DNA from: Roseomonas sp. 18066 | GTDB taxonomy: Bacteria; Pseudomonadota; Alphaproteobacteria; Acetobacterales; Acetobacteraceae | DNA: 57,004 nt | Assembly: GCF_902706185.1 (NCBI RefSeq) | Contig: NZ_CACSJM010000018.1 | Location: 1-57,004 of the forward strand | Direction of reading: 5' to 3' | Shown: positions 23,135 to 31,266 of the stretch, piece by piece | Layout: each line of letters opens with the position of its first letter | Numbering within the stretch: position 1 is the first letter of the stretch | Made by a program: the position numbers and the translations under genes | The notes under the pieces: model-generated | Seen by the model: the letters and a program-made list of their open reading frames with translations, nothing else | Told to the model about the DNA's origin: nothing | Database searches by the model: none

Positions 23135-23896
23135 GTGAACATCACCATCGAAATGCTCTCCAAGGGCCTGCAGGAGAAGCTGGACACTCAGCGAAAGCGG
23201 GTCCGCGAGGTCACCCTGCGCGCGGTGAACTATGCCGCCGAGGAAGCCCGCGATGCGGTGAAGCGGGAGATGGCCAAGGTGTTCGACAGGCCGACGCCGT
23301 ACACCCTCAACTCGGTGCGGGTCGACTATGCCAGGTGGAACAACATCGAAGCCTCGGTGAACTTCAAGCAGCCTAGCCGCGCCAGCAAGAACACGCCGCC
23401 CAGCGAGTGGGTCGGGGTCCAGGTCCGAGGTGGCCCCCGCGACCTGAAGCGCTCTGAGCGGGCTATTTCCTTCAAGCGGGGCAACCGCAGCTTCTACCTG
23501 GTGCCAACCCGCTGGGCTGAGCTGGACAGCTTCGGCAATGCGAGCCGCGGACAGCTGGTGAAGATCCTGTCGGCCCTCGACTCGTTGAAGACCCGATCGA
23601 GGAGCAAGGCGAGAGGCGGCAAGCCGAAGCGGAGCCGGGGGCGGCGGAGGAATGAAAGCTACTTCGCTGTGTTCGACGAGCGCCCCGGCCTCAAGCCCGG
23701 CATCTATCAGCGGAAGGCGTCTGGCTTCGGCTCGGGCGTGGTGCCGATCTACCTGGTGACCAGGAAGGCGCCAACCTACTCGAAGCGGCTCGACTTCGAC
23801 GCCACGGTGCGCCGGTCCCTGGAGATGAACCTCTCCCGGATCTGGCATGAGGAGTGGTCGAGGCCGACGGCGCGGGATCTGCGGCCAGACCCGTGA
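23135..23896 (+). CDS. Phage minor tail protein Z-like / tail completion protein
   Basis: 253 residues from GTG 23135, chosen because AGGGAGGA lies seven bases upstream; an in-frame ATG at 23093 lies inside the preceding hairpin. The N-terminal pattern (a long helix of the ALRAVNYAAEEARDAVKREMAK kind followed by RPTPYTLNSVRVDYAR), the very basic middle (KTRSRSKARGGKPKRSRGRR) and the late VVPIYLVTRKAPTYSKRLDF look like gpZ-type tail terminator/completion proteins. It would act at the tail-head end. It shares with the tape measure gene the unusual property of being a tail gene in an element without a tail module. Confidence 0.5.
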   Translation: MNITIEMLSKGLQEKLDTQRKRVREVTLRAVNYAAEEARDAVKREMAKVFDRPTPYTLNSVRVDYARWNNIEASVNFKQPSRASKNTPPSEWVGVQVRGGPRDLKRSERAISFKRGNRSFYLVPTRWAELDSFGNASRGQLVKILSALDSLKTRSRSKARGGKPKRSRGRRRNESYFAVFDERPGLKPGIYQRKASGFGSGVVPIYLVTRKAPTYSKRLDFDATVRRSLEMNLSRIWHEEWSRPTARDLRPDP

Positions 23897-23897
23897 G

Positions 23898-24117
23898 TGC
23901 GAACAGGTGCGAACTGCGAACCCCTTTTGCAGGGTTCGCGCTAGGCACCCTCCGCGGCCGAATCACCCGTGGCTCTGCAGCGGGCTCAGGGGGCCCCTGG
24001 AGGGGGAGAAAGGGGCACGGGGAGTTCGGGCGTGTTTCGGGGCCAGCTACGGGTTCGAAAAGGTGTCCGCACCCTGTCCGCACCTCGAAATGTCCGCACC
24101 TCCCCACGGTGGGGAGG
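23898..24117. other. Structured repeat-rich non-coding region, candidate cos/pac site
   Basis: The 335-base gap before the Nu1-like gene holds TGCGAAC three times (23898, 23908, 23915), an inverted repeat GCGAACCC/GGGTTCGC (23916-23939), TGTCCGCACC three times exactly (24064, 24075, 24091), and a palindrome with nine-base arms CCTCCCCAC/GTGGGGAGG around one base (24099-24117). In lambda the cohesive-end site with three terminase-binding R repeats and a symmetric nick site lies just before nu1, so this layout is suggestive. No ORF here looks real. Confidence 0.45.
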
Positions 24118-24231
24118 GGCGAAGCCGACGGAGAGGCGGCGGGGGCCCCTGGGCTCCCGGAAAGTGTCGCGGGGGATTCGGCCCCGCCGCATGGCTAGCC
24201 ACAACACATCCCTAGGGGGTTCATCACCATC

Positions 24232-24711
24232 ATGGTGCCGACTGAGATCACCGCCGGCGAGCTAGCCGGCATCCTCGGCGTCTCTGAACGCCGCATCGCT
24301 GCCCTGAAGGCGGAGGGGCGCATCCCGACCGCGGCTAGTGGGAAGATCCTGCTGCATGACCTGCTGCACCGGCAGCATGCCGAGCTGGCCCGGATTCGGC
24401 AGCAGCCGCACATGGCCGCTCGGCTATCTAAGGCGGAAAGCTGGGACGAGCTTCACCCCCTCGATGCCATTGCCAAGCTGACTGCTCACATCCTTGCCAG
24501 CCTGATGCCCGCCGCGACCGTTCAGGCGGCGCTAGCGGTCGGCATTTCCATCGAGCAAGCCAAGGCTCTTCATGCCGCCATGCTGACGGAGACAGCCAAG
24601 GCCCGCGAGACCGCCATGCAGATGTGCACCATCGAGCGGGATCCGGATGGGCCGGAGCCTGGCGACGTGCTTGACCTCAAGCCGGTCGATTGGGACGCGC
24701 TGGCTGCGTGA
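24232..24711 (+). CDS. Nu1/TerS-like DNA-packaging HTH protein
   Basis: 159 residues. The N-terminus ITAGELAGILGVSERRIAAL then KAEGRIP (about 5-55) is a winged-helix HTH of the gpNu1 kind, followed by a basic helix and LLHRQHAELARIRQQPH. The middle is helical (LDAIAKLTAHILASLMPAAT) and could mediate oligomerisation or binding to a large terminase subunit. In PICIs a small terminase subunit redirects helper packaging to satellite DNA. The position just downstream of the repeat-rich region supports this. A plain MerR-like regulator is the alternative. No large terminase gene is present. Confidence 0.5.
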   Translation: MVPTEITAGELAGILGVSERRIAALKAEGRIPTAASGKILLHDLLHRQHAELARIRQQPHMAARLSKAESWDELHPLDAIAKLTAHILASLMPAATVQAALAVGISIEQAKALHAAMLTETAKARETAMQMCTIERDPDGPEPGDVLDLKPVDWDALAA

Positions 24712-24737
24712 TGGGGGAGCGCGTTAGGTCCGCGCCC

Positions 24738-24757
24738 GTTACCCCGGTGTTACCCCG
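24738..24757. promoter_or_regulatory. Candidate integrase arm-binding site (right)
   Basis: Exact copy of the 20-mer gttaccccggtgttaccccg found at 4107-4126. It lies just inside the right att repeat, so both ends of the element carry it. Confidence 0.5.
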
Positions 24758-24802
24758 AGGATTTTAGCGACCTGCCTGAACGGCCGTAAGTCACTGAAAA
24801 AA

Positions 24803-24850
24803 TTGGCGGACCCGATACGATTCGAACGTACGACCTTTGCCTTCGGAGGG
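24803..24850. repeat. attR core within tRNA-Arg
   Basis: 48 bases identical to 3942-3989. Integration restored the tRNA gene here, so the functional tRNA reads across this end. Similarity to the left end continues leftward through about 24751 with a few mismatches. Confidence 0.9.
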
Positions 24851-24880
24851 CAACGCTCTATCCAGCTGAGCTACGGGTCC
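24804..24880 (-). tRNA. tRNA-Arg, anticodon CCG
   Basis: 77 bases reading from 24880 to 24804 on the minus strand. The acceptor stem GGACCCG pairs with CGGGTCC, followed by G and an encoded CCA. The anticodon arm is TTGCC-CTCCGAA-GGCAA with anticodon CCG, and the T arm contains GTTCGAAT. It decodes CGG. Its 3' two-thirds is the att site of the integrated element, with integrity preserved. Confidence 0.95.
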
Positions 24881-24965
24881 TCGCCGCGGGCTTCTTTACC
24901 CGGATGCGGGCGGGATGGGAAGCCCTGGAAAGCGCTCCCCGGAACTCCCTGTCCCGCGCCGAAAA

Positions 24966-26330
24966 TCAGCGCCCGGCCAGCGCCGCCTCCACCGCCGCCG
25001 ACACCGCGAACAGCGCCGCGTCGCCATCATGGGCGCCGGTCAGCATCAGCCCGACCGGGGCCTCGCCCGGGGCGTGGCAGGGCAGGCTGATGCTGCAACT
25101 GTCGAGGAAGTTGAAGGCCGCCGTGTTGCGCAGCAGCAGCAGGTTGATGCGGCCGTATTCGGCATCATCCGCCACGGCGGCGATCGGCGGCGGCGTCAGC
25201 GCGGCGGTCGGGCACAGCACGGCGTCATAGGGCGCGATGCGAAGGGACGCCGCGGCGACGATGCGGGCGCGGGCGGCCAGCAGCTCCTGGTAGTCGGCGG
25301 CATCCTGCTCGGCGCCGCGCAGGATGCGCGACAGCACCCGCGGGTCGTAGCCGTCGCGGGACGTCGCGATCAGCGCGCGGTGCCAGGCGTAGCTTTCCGC
25401 CGCCGCGAAGCCGCCCTTGGCATTGGCCTTCGGGATTTCCGCAAGTTCAGGGAAGGAAAAACGCTCGATGAAGGCGCCGGCGGCGGCCAGGCGCGCCACC
25501 GCCCGCTCGAAGGCCGCAGCCACCGCCGGCTCGACGCCGTCGAACAGGAAGGAGCCTTCGGGAATGCCGAAGCGCAGCCCGGCGACGGAGCGCGCAACCG
25601 GGGGAACGGCGGCTTCCGCGCCGGCCATCAGCTCGTGCAGGATGCTGCAGCAGCCGACGGTGTTGGCGATCGGGCCGATGCTGTCCAGGCTCGGCGACAG
25701 CGGCAGCACGCCCTCCAGCGGCACGCGCTTGGCGGTCGGCTTGTAGCCGACGATGCCGCATAGCGCCGCCGGCACCCGGCAGGACCCGCCGGTGTCGGAG
25801 CCCAGCCCGGCCAGGCCCATCCCGTCGGCGACGGCCACCGCCGCCCCCGAGGACGACCCGCCGGGCAGACGGCCGGTCGCGCGGTCATAGGGCGAGCGCG
25901 GCGTCCCGTGATGCGGGTTCACCCCCAGCCCGCTGAAGGCGAATTCCACCATGTTGGTGCGCCCCAGCACGACGAAGCCGGCGCGCTGCAGCCGCGCCAC
26001 CACCGGCGCGGTGGATGTCGCCGGCGGCGCATCGGCCAGCACGGCCGCGCCCGCGCGGGTGGGCACGCCTTCCTGGTCGAACAGGTCCTTCACCGTGATC
26101 GGGATGCCGGCCCAGGGGCTCGGCGCGCGGCCGACGGCGCGCAGCGCGTCCATGGCGCGGGCGGTGGCCAGCGCCGCCTCGGCCTGGACGGCGACGAAGG
26201 CGCGCGATCCTTCGCCGGCCGGGTCATGGATGCGGGCCAGCGCCGCCTCGGCCAGCGCCACCGCGCTGGTCTGGCCGGCGGCGAGGGCGGCGGCGGCGGC
26301 GGGCAGCGAGGTCGGTTCGGCGCGAGGCAT
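24966..26330 (-). CDS. Amidase signature family enzyme
   Basis: 454 residues. It should hydrolyse an amide bond using the Ser-cisSer-Lys triad: Lys81 (ITVKDLF), cis-Ser around 160 (PGGSSSGAAVAV) and nucleophile Ser183 (SDTGGSCRVPAALCG). The glycine/serine-rich signature spans about 157-190. Length is typical of the family. The start is uncertain: MPRAEPTSLP at 26330 begins where family similarity should begin, but longer in-frame starts exist. It is divergent to the TRAP operon. The substrate cannot be told; relatives include aryl-amide, urea-derivative and allophanate hydrolases. Confidence 0.8.
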   Translation of the reverse strand: MPRAEPTSLPAAAAALAAGQTSAVALAEAALARIHDPAGEGSRAFVAVQAEAALATARAMDALRAVGRAPSPWAGIPITVKDLFDQEGVPTRAGAAVLADAPPATSTAPVVARLQRAGFVVLGRTNMVEFAFSGLGVNPHHGTPRSPYDRATGRLPGGSSSGAAVAVADGMGLAGLGSDTGGSCRVPAALCGIVGYKPTAKRVPLEGVLPLSPSLDSIGPIANTVGCCSILHELMAGAEAAVPPVARSVAGLRFGIPEGSFLFDGVEPAVAAAFERAVARLAAAGAFIERFSFPELAEIPKANAKGGFAAAESYAWHRALIATSRDGYDPRVLSRILRGAEQDAADYQELLAARARIVAAASLRIAPYDAVLCPTAALTPPPIAAVADDAEYGRINLLLLRNTAAFNFLDSCSISLPCHAPGEAPVGLMLTGAHDGDAALFAVSAAVEAALAGR

Positions 26331-26492
26331 GGCGTAGGGTTCCGGGCAGCTGGCGGCAGGCAGGGCGCGCATGCTGGGCCGTGGCCGTCCCCCTGGCAAG
26401 GCGCCCGCCTCCCCCTCAAAACCCATCATTTCGAAGCCGTTGACAATGCCGCGCTTTCCTCGCCACCATCATCGCAACTGCATGCGGCTGCG

Positions 26493-26505
26493 GTCGTCTG
26501 ACGAC
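26493..26505. promoter_or_regulatory. Perfect palindrome upstream of TRAP operon
   Basis: GTCGTC-T-GACGAC, a 13-base perfect palindrome in the divergent amidase/TRAP intergenic region. The GTCTGAC core resembles sites of FCD-type GntR repressors, which often control sugar-acid operons. No such regulator gene is in the neighbouring genes. Confidence 0.45.
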
Positions 26506-26582
26506 AGGACGTCATACCCGTGACCGACATGGCCAGGCCGGCGCCGCGCCGGACCCGCGGGCCCAACAGGAGAGACGTCCCG

Positions 26583-27578
26583 ATGACCATCACCATGCCG
26601 CGCCGCCGCGCGTTGCTGGCTGCCGCCGCCTTCGCCGCGCCCGCGCTGATCGGCTTCAAGGCCAGCGCCCAGGCGATCAACCTGCGCTCCGCCGACATCC
26701 ACCCGGACGGCTATCCGACGGTGGAGGGCGTCAAGATCATGGCGCGCTTGGCCAAGGAGCGGTCGCAGGGCCGCATCAACATCCAGGTCTTCCATTCCCG
26801 CCAGCTCGGCGAGGAGAAGGACACGCTGGAGCAGACCCGCTTCGGCGTCATCGACCTGAACCGCACCAACTTCGCGCCGCTGAACAACCTGGTGCCGGAG
26901 ACGGTGATCCCCGGCCTGCCCTTCCTGTTCCGCGACGAGAGCCACATGCACCGCGTCATGGATGGCGATATCGGCGCCGAGATCCTGGCCGGCGCCGAGA
27001 AGCACGGGCTGATCGGCCTCTGCTGCTACGACAGCGGCGCGCGCTCCATGTACAACCGGCTGCGCCCGATCAACTCGCCCGCCGACATGAAGGGCATGAA
27101 GATCCGCGTGCAGCAGTCCGACCTGTGGCTGGCGATGATGCGCGCGCTCGGCGCCAATCCGACGCCGCTGCCCACCGGCGAGATCTATTCGGCGCTGCAG
27201 ACCGGCGTGGTGGATGGCGCCGAGAACAATTATCCCACCTATCAGTCGCAGCGGCATTTCGAGGTGTCCAAGTACTACTCGGTCACCGAGCATTCGATGT
27301 CGCCGGAAATCCTGGTGATGTCGAAGCGCAGCTACGATCGCCTCGGCAAGGACATGCAGACCGTGCTGCGCGAGAGCGCCCGCGACAGCGTGCCCGAGAT
27401 GCGCAAGCTCTGGGTCGCCCGCAGCGAGGCCGCCAAGGGCGAGGTCGTCACCGCCGGCACCGTGATCAACACCGTCGACAAGAAGCCCTTCGAGCAGGCC
27501 ATGGCCCCGGTCTACGAGCAATTCGCCCGCGACGCCCGGCTGAAGGCCATGGTGCAGCGCATCCGGGAGAGCGCCTGA
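26583..27578 (+). CDS. TRAP transporter substrate-binding protein (DctP family)
   Basis: 331 residues; binds a carboxylate in the periplasm and delivers it to the DctQM permease. The signal peptide is MTITMPRRRALLAAAAFAAP followed by ALIGFKASAQ. The mature part has the DctP pattern: LRSADIHPDGYPTVEGVKIM, the hinge GMKIRVQQSD with the ligand-contacting Arg, and VVDGAENNYPTY. The GAENN stretch and the downstream uronate dehydrogenase point to a hexuronate ligand (inference). The ATG follows AGGAGAG. First gene of a five-gene operon. Confidence 0.85.
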   Translation: MTITMPRRRALLAAAAFAAPALIGFKASAQAINLRSADIHPDGYPTVEGVKIMARLAKERSQGRINIQVFHSRQLGEEKDTLEQTRFGVIDLNRTNFAPLNNLVPETVIPGLPFLFRDESHMHRVMDGDIGAEILAGAEKHGLIGLCCYDSGARSMYNRLRPINSPADMKGMKIRVQQSDLWLAMMRALGANPTPLPTGEIYSALQTGVVDGAENNYPTYQSQRHFEVSKYYSVTEHSMSPEILVMSKRSYDRLGKDMQTVLRESARDSVPEMRKLWVARSEAAKGEVVTAGTVINTVDKKPFEQAMAPVYEQFARDARLKAMVQRIRESA

Positions 27579-27580
27579 CC

Positions 27581-28147
27581 ATGGCTTCCCCCCATGACGG
27601 CCCCCTCGACGGCCGGAAGGGGGGGCTGCCCCGCTCCCTCGGCCGCGCGCTCGACCTGTGCTGCAGCCTGTGCCTGGGGCTGGCCGGGCTGTGCTTGGTG
27701 CTGATGACCGGCGTCGTCTCCTGGAGCGTCTTCGGCCGCTTCGTGCTGAACGACACCCCCGCCTGGGCCGATGCCACGGCGATGCTGCTGATGGGCTGGG
27801 TGATCCTGGGGGCGGCCGCCGCCGGCGTGCGCGAGGGCTTCCACATGGGCTTCGACACGCTGAAGGCGCTGATGCCGGCGCCCATCGCCCGCGCCTGCGA
27901 CATCGCCTCCGACCTGCTGGTCACGCTGTTCGGCCTGGGCATGGCCTGGTTCGGCGGCGAGCTGGCGCTGGGCGTCTGGGACGCGACGCTGCCCGCCATC
28001 GGCCTGCCCGGCGCGGTCGAATATCTGCCGCTCGTCCTCGGCGGGATCATGATCGGCCTGTTCGGCGCCGAGCGCCTGGCCGCCCACTTGGCGGGCGAGG
28101 AAGCCCCGTCGGAAGCCCTCGTCACCCCCCTCGTCAGCGACGCCTGA
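27581..28147 (+). CDS. TRAP transporter small permease (DctQ)
   Basis: 188 residues, two bases after the binding-protein stop. Four transmembrane helices are visible: LCCSLCLGLAGLCLVLMTGV, ADATAMLLMGWVILGAAAAG, IASDLLVTLFGLGMAWFGG and YLPLVLGGIMIGLFGAERL. This is the usual DctQ size. It supports the large subunit DctM in sodium-driven uptake. The ATG is used because the frame upstream lies inside dctP. Confidence 0.85.
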   Translation: MASPHDGPLDGRKGGLPRSLGRALDLCCSLCLGLAGLCLVLMTGVVSWSVFGRFVLNDTPAWADATAMLLMGWVILGAAAAGVREGFHMGFDTLKALMPAPIARACDIASDLLVTLFGLGMAWFGGELALGVWDATLPAIGLPGAVEYLPLVLGGIMIGLFGAERLAAHLAGEEAPSEALVTPLVSDA

Positions 28148-28158
28148 GGCCTCCCGCC

Positions 28159-29439
28159 ATGGAAATCACCCTGCTCATGGGCAGCTTCGTGCTGCTGCTG
28201 CTGATCGGCACGCCGGTCGCCTTCGCGCTGGGCATCGCCGCCTTCGTCACCGTGCTCTACATGGACCTGCCGGCGATCGTGGTGTTCCAGCAGATATCTT
28301 CGGGGATGAACATCTTCTCGATGCTGGCCATCCCTTTCTTCGTCTTCGCCGGCGACCTGATGCTGCGCGGCCAGATCGCCGACCGGCTGGTCGCCCTGGC
28401 CTCGGCCATGGTCGGCCATATGCGCGGCGGGCTGGGCCAGGTGAACGTGGTGGCGGCCACCCTCTTCGGCGGCGTGTCCGGCTCGGCGGTGGCGGATGCC
28501 TCCGCCGTCGGCGGCGTGATGATCCCGCAGATGCGCGCCCGCGGCTACGCGGCCGACTACGCGGTCAATGTCACCGCCAATGCGGCGCTGATCGACCTGC
28601 TGATCCCGCCCAGCCACAACATGATCCTCTACGTGATCGCCGCTGGCGGGGCGATCAGCGTGGCCGACCTGTTCACCGCCGGCATCATCCCCGGCCTGCT
28701 GCTGATGGTCGCGCTGATGTTCACCGCCTGGGCGGTGGCCGTGAAGCGCGGCTACCCGCGGGAGCAGTTTCCCGGCTGGTGGGCGCTGGCCCGGCTGACG
28801 GCCGCGGCGCTGCCCGGGCTGATGCTGATCGTCATCATCTTCGCCGGCGTCCGCAGCGGCATCTTCACGGCGACCGAATCCGCCGTGGTCGCCGTGCTCT
28901 ACGCCCTGCTGGTCACGCTCACCGTCTATCGCAGCCTGGACTGGAACGGCTTCGTCCAGGCGGTGCTGGGCGGCGCGCGGACCACGGGGATGGTGCTGCT
29001 GATCATCGGCTGCGCCAGCGCCTTCGGCTGGCTGATGGCGCTGCTGCAGGTGCCGGCCATGACGGTCGCCCTGATGCAGGGCATCACCGACGACCCGCTG
29101 CTGCTGCTGCTGCTGATCAACGTCATCCTGCTGCTGCTCGGCACCTTCATGGACATGGCGCCGCTGATCATGATCGGCACGCCCATCTTCCTGCCGGTCG
29201 CCATGAAGCTCGGCATGGACCCGGTGCAGTTCGGCGTGGTGATGATCCTGAACCTGGGCATTGGCCTGATCACGCCGCCCGTCGGCCCGGTGCTGTTCGT
29301 CGCCTGCGCCGTCGGCAAGGTGTCGATGTGGGACGCCACCAAGACCAGCCTGCCCTTCTACAGCGCCGCCTTCCTGGTGCTGATGGTGGTCACCTATGTC
29401 CCCGCCGTCTCCTTGTGGCTCCCGCGCCTGTTCCATTGA
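28159..29439 (+). CDS. TRAP transporter large permease (DctM)
   Basis: 426 residues with about 12 hydrophobic segments, the usual DctM length. Family features seen: GTPVAFALGI near the N-terminus, IPFFVFAGDLM, GGVSGSAVADASAVG, the IDLLIPPSHNMILY turn, and LITPPVGPVLFVACAVGKVS near the C-terminus. This subunit forms the sodium/substrate path. The TCCCGCC before the ATG is a poor ribosome-binding site; coupling to the upstream gene, 11 bases away, is likely. Confidence 0.9.
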   Translation: MEITLLMGSFVLLLLIGTPVAFALGIAAFVTVLYMDLPAIVVFQQISSGMNIFSMLAIPFFVFAGDLMLRGQIADRLVALASAMVGHMRGGLGQVNVVAATLFGGVSGSAVADASAVGGVMIPQMRARGYAADYAVNVTANAALIDLLIPPSHNMILYVIAAGGAISVADLFTAGIIPGLLLMVALMFTAWAVAVKRGYPREQFPGWWALARLTAAALPGLMLIVIIFAGVRSGIFTATESAVVAVLYALLVTLTVYRSLDWNGFVQAVLGGARTTGMVLLIIGCASAFGWLMALLQVPAMTVALMQGITDDPLLLLLLINVILLLLGTFMDMAPLIMIGTPIFLPVAMKLGMDPVQFGVVMILNLGIGLITPPVGPVLFVACAVGKVSMWDATKTSLPFYSAAFLVLMVVTYVPAVSLWLPRLFH

Positions 29440-29500
29440 CGGCGAAGCGCGCCAATAATACCGCCAAAGGCAGCACCGCCGTCCTCGAGGAGCGTCCCGC

Positions 29501-30343
29501 ATGACCGATCTGAAAAAGCCCGTCCTGGTGACAGGCGCCTCCGGCAATCTCGGCCGCATGCTGGCCGCCGCCCTGTCGGCGCGCGGCTACCGCCTGCGCC
29601 TGACCGACATCAAGGCCTTCCCCGACGACCTGCCGCCCGGCGCCGAGTTTGTCACCTCCGACCTCGGCGACGAGGCCGCCATGCTGCGCATCGCCGATGA
29701 CTGCCAGGCGATCCTGCATTTCGGCGGCGTCTCGGTCGACCGCCCCTTCGAGGAGGTGATGGACCCCAATATCCGCGGCCTCTACCACATCTACGAGGCC
29801 GCCCGCCGCGCCAGCGCCCGCGTGCTCTTCGCCAGTTCCAACCACAGCATCGGCTTCCACAGCCGCCCGGGCCCGGGCGAGCCGAAGCTCGAGGCCCCCG
29901 GCTCCTTCCGCCCCGACAGCTTCTACGGCCTGTCCAAGGCCTATGGCGAGCTGATGGGCCGGCTCTACTGGGACAAGCACGGCGTCGAGAACCTGAACGT
30001 CCGCATCGGCAGCTGCTTCCCCGAGCCGGTCGACGCCCGCATGCTGGCCACCTGGCTGTCCTTCGACGACCTGGCCCGCCTCTGCATCGCCTTCCTCGAG
30101 GCGCCCAAGGTCGGCCATGCCGTGGTCTGGGGCGCCAGCGCCAACCCGGCCAGCTACTGGGGCGCCGACCACCGCGCCCGCATCGGCTGGGAACCCGCCG
30201 ACACCGCCGAGGCCTTCCGCCACAAGGTGGAGCACCTGCTGTCCGGCAACCCGGTCACCGAGCGCTACCAGGGCGGCGCCTATTGCGCCAACGACTACAG
30301 CCGCGCCAAGCCCAGCCCGCGCGACGCCTTCTCGCTCGATTGA
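29501..30343 (+). CDS. udh: Uronate dehydrogenase
   Basis: 280 residues. It oxidises D-galacturonate or D-glucuronate to the aldarolactone with NAD. The SDR-type Rossmann motif TGASGNLG is at 11-18. The catalytic serine region is FASSNHS (110-116), and Tyr142-x3-Lys146 (FYGLSKAYGE) completes the site. RIGSC and VVWGASAN further along, and the size, match the characterised Agrobacterium enzyme as I remember it. The gene follows the TRAP permease by 61 bases on the same strand, so it is most likely the first enzyme of the pathway fed by that transporter. Confidence 0.85.
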   Translation: MTDLKKPVLVTGASGNLGRMLAAALSARGYRLRLTDIKAFPDDLPPGAEFVTSDLGDEAAMLRIADDCQAILHFGGVSVDRPFEEVMDPNIRGLYHIYEAARRASARVLFASSNHSIGFHSRPGPGEPKLEAPGSFRPDSFYGLSKAYGELMGRLYWDKHGVENLNVRIGSCFPEPVDARMLATWLSFDDLARLCIAFLEAPKVGHAVVWGASANPASYWGADHRARIGWEPADTAEAFRHKVEHLLSGNPVTERYQGGAYCANDYSRAKPSPRDAFSLD

Positions 30344-31158
30344 GCGGGCTGCACCTCCGGGCGGGCCGCTGGTCCGCCCACCTGCTGCCCGGGCGCGGCG
30401 CCGCCTTCGAAAGGCTCGACTTCGCTGCGCGCCCGGTGCTGCGCCCGCTGGACGGCTCCGACCCCAACGCCACCCGCGCCGGCTCCTTCTGGATGGCGCC
30501 CTGGACCAACCGCCTCGACGGCGGCGCCTTCGGGGAAGGTTTTCGTTTTCCGATCAACCGCCCCGACGAAGGCAACGCGCTGCACGGGCTGGTCCGCGAG
30601 CACGCCTGGGAGGTGGTCGACTCCAGCCCTGGCCATGCGGTGCTGACCCAGTCGCTGGCAGCACCCCCCTTCGACGTGGCGGCCCGCCTCGACATCGCGC
30701 TGACGGATGACGGCGTCACCCTCGCCCTCACCCTGCGCAACAAAAGCTCCGAGCCATGTCCGCTCGGCATTGGCTGGCACCCCTGGTTCCACCGCCCGCC
30801 CGGCACTCGCCTGGACTTCGCGGCCCAGACCCAGCTCGCCACCGACGCCCGCAGCCTGCCCATCGCCGCCGAGCCCGCCGACACCCGGCACTGGCTCGGC
30901 CAGGACCGCCACTTCACCGGCTGGAACGGCACGGCCCGCTTCGCGACGCCCGACCACATGGTCACGCTCGAAGCGACCGGCGCCTGGGCCCACAACCTCC
31001 AGCTCTTCGCGCCCCTCGAGACGCCGGTGCTCTGCCTCGAGCCGGTCAGCCACCCGCCCAACGCCATCAACCAGGCTGGCTTCGGCTCGATGCACCTCGT
31101 CCAGCCGGGCCAAGCCCTCGAAGGACAGATCAACATTCAAGCAAGGCCAGGGGAATGA
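30340..31158 (+). CDS. Aldose 1-epimerase (mutarotase) family protein
   Basis: 272 residues. It should interconvert alpha and beta anomers of a sugar. The family signature histidines are in ALHGLVREHAW and GIGWHPWFHRP, and the catalytic Glu is in CLEPVSHPPNAIN. I take a TTG overlapping the udh stop (TTGA) as the start because the fold begins immediately after it; no ATG lies there. Coupling to udh suggests it supplies the pyranose anomer needed by the dehydrogenase. The stop codon lies inside the repeat element at 31150. Confidence 0.75.
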   Translation: MSGLHLRAGRWSAHLLPGRGAAFERLDFAARPVLRPLDGSDPNATRAGSFWMAPWTNRLDGGAFGEGFRFPINRPDEGNALHGLVREHAWEVVDSSPGHAVLTQSLAAPPFDVAARLDIALTDDGVTLALTLRNKSSEPCPLGIGWHPWFHRPPGTRLDFAAQTQLATDARSLPIAAEPADTRHWLGQDRHFTGWNGTARFATPDHMVTLEATGAWAHNLQLFAPLETPVLCLEPVSHPPNAINQAGFGSMHLVQPGQALEGQINIQARPGE

Positions 31159-31200
31159 ATTCCCCCGCAAACCTACAGGTTTGCGCCCATCTTTTTTCTG
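31150..31200 (+). terminator. Palindromic repeat with rho-independent-type terminator
   Basis: GGGGAAT-ga-ATTCCCC (31150-31165) is followed by a hairpin CGCAAAC/GTTTGCG (31166-31172 with 31179-31185), then CCCATCTTTTTTCTG. The second hairpin plus T-run is a convincing terminator for the udh operon. The same arrangement recurs at 54804-54855. Confidence 0.7.
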
Positions 31201-31266
31201 TCAGTGCTGCCGCGCTCTGAACGACAAACCTTGCACAGCAACCTTGCTGCGCTGCACTCTCAACAT

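Larger units (their letters stand above)
3942..24850. mobile_element. 20.9-kb integrated phage satellite-like element in tRNA-Arg
   Basis: Bounded by 48-bp exact direct repeats that coincide with the 3' part of tRNA-Arg(CCG); the complete tRNA is at the right end. The integrase lies next to the left repeat. Inside are an iteron array, a tape measure protein, an MmeI-like restriction enzyme, two XRE regulators, a coupled early operon with AlpA-like, primase and DUF927 helicase genes, a gpZ-like protein and a Nu1-like protein. Capsid, portal, large terminase, tail tube, baseplate and lysis genes are not seen. The gene content resembles PICI or P4-type satellites more than a conjugative element (no relaxase or type IV secretion). 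A defective prophage is the alternative, but I see no broken genes. Confidence 0.8.

Noticed and set aside
23854..24265. Several short overlapping ORFs before the Nu1-like gene
   Set aside because: All are low-complexity, mutually overlapping and lie on the repeats and palindrome; a non-coding site is more likely.
3942..24850. Integrative conjugative element
   Set aside because: No relaxase, coupling protein or type IV secretion gene is seen; primase-helicase and tail genes fit a phage satellite better.
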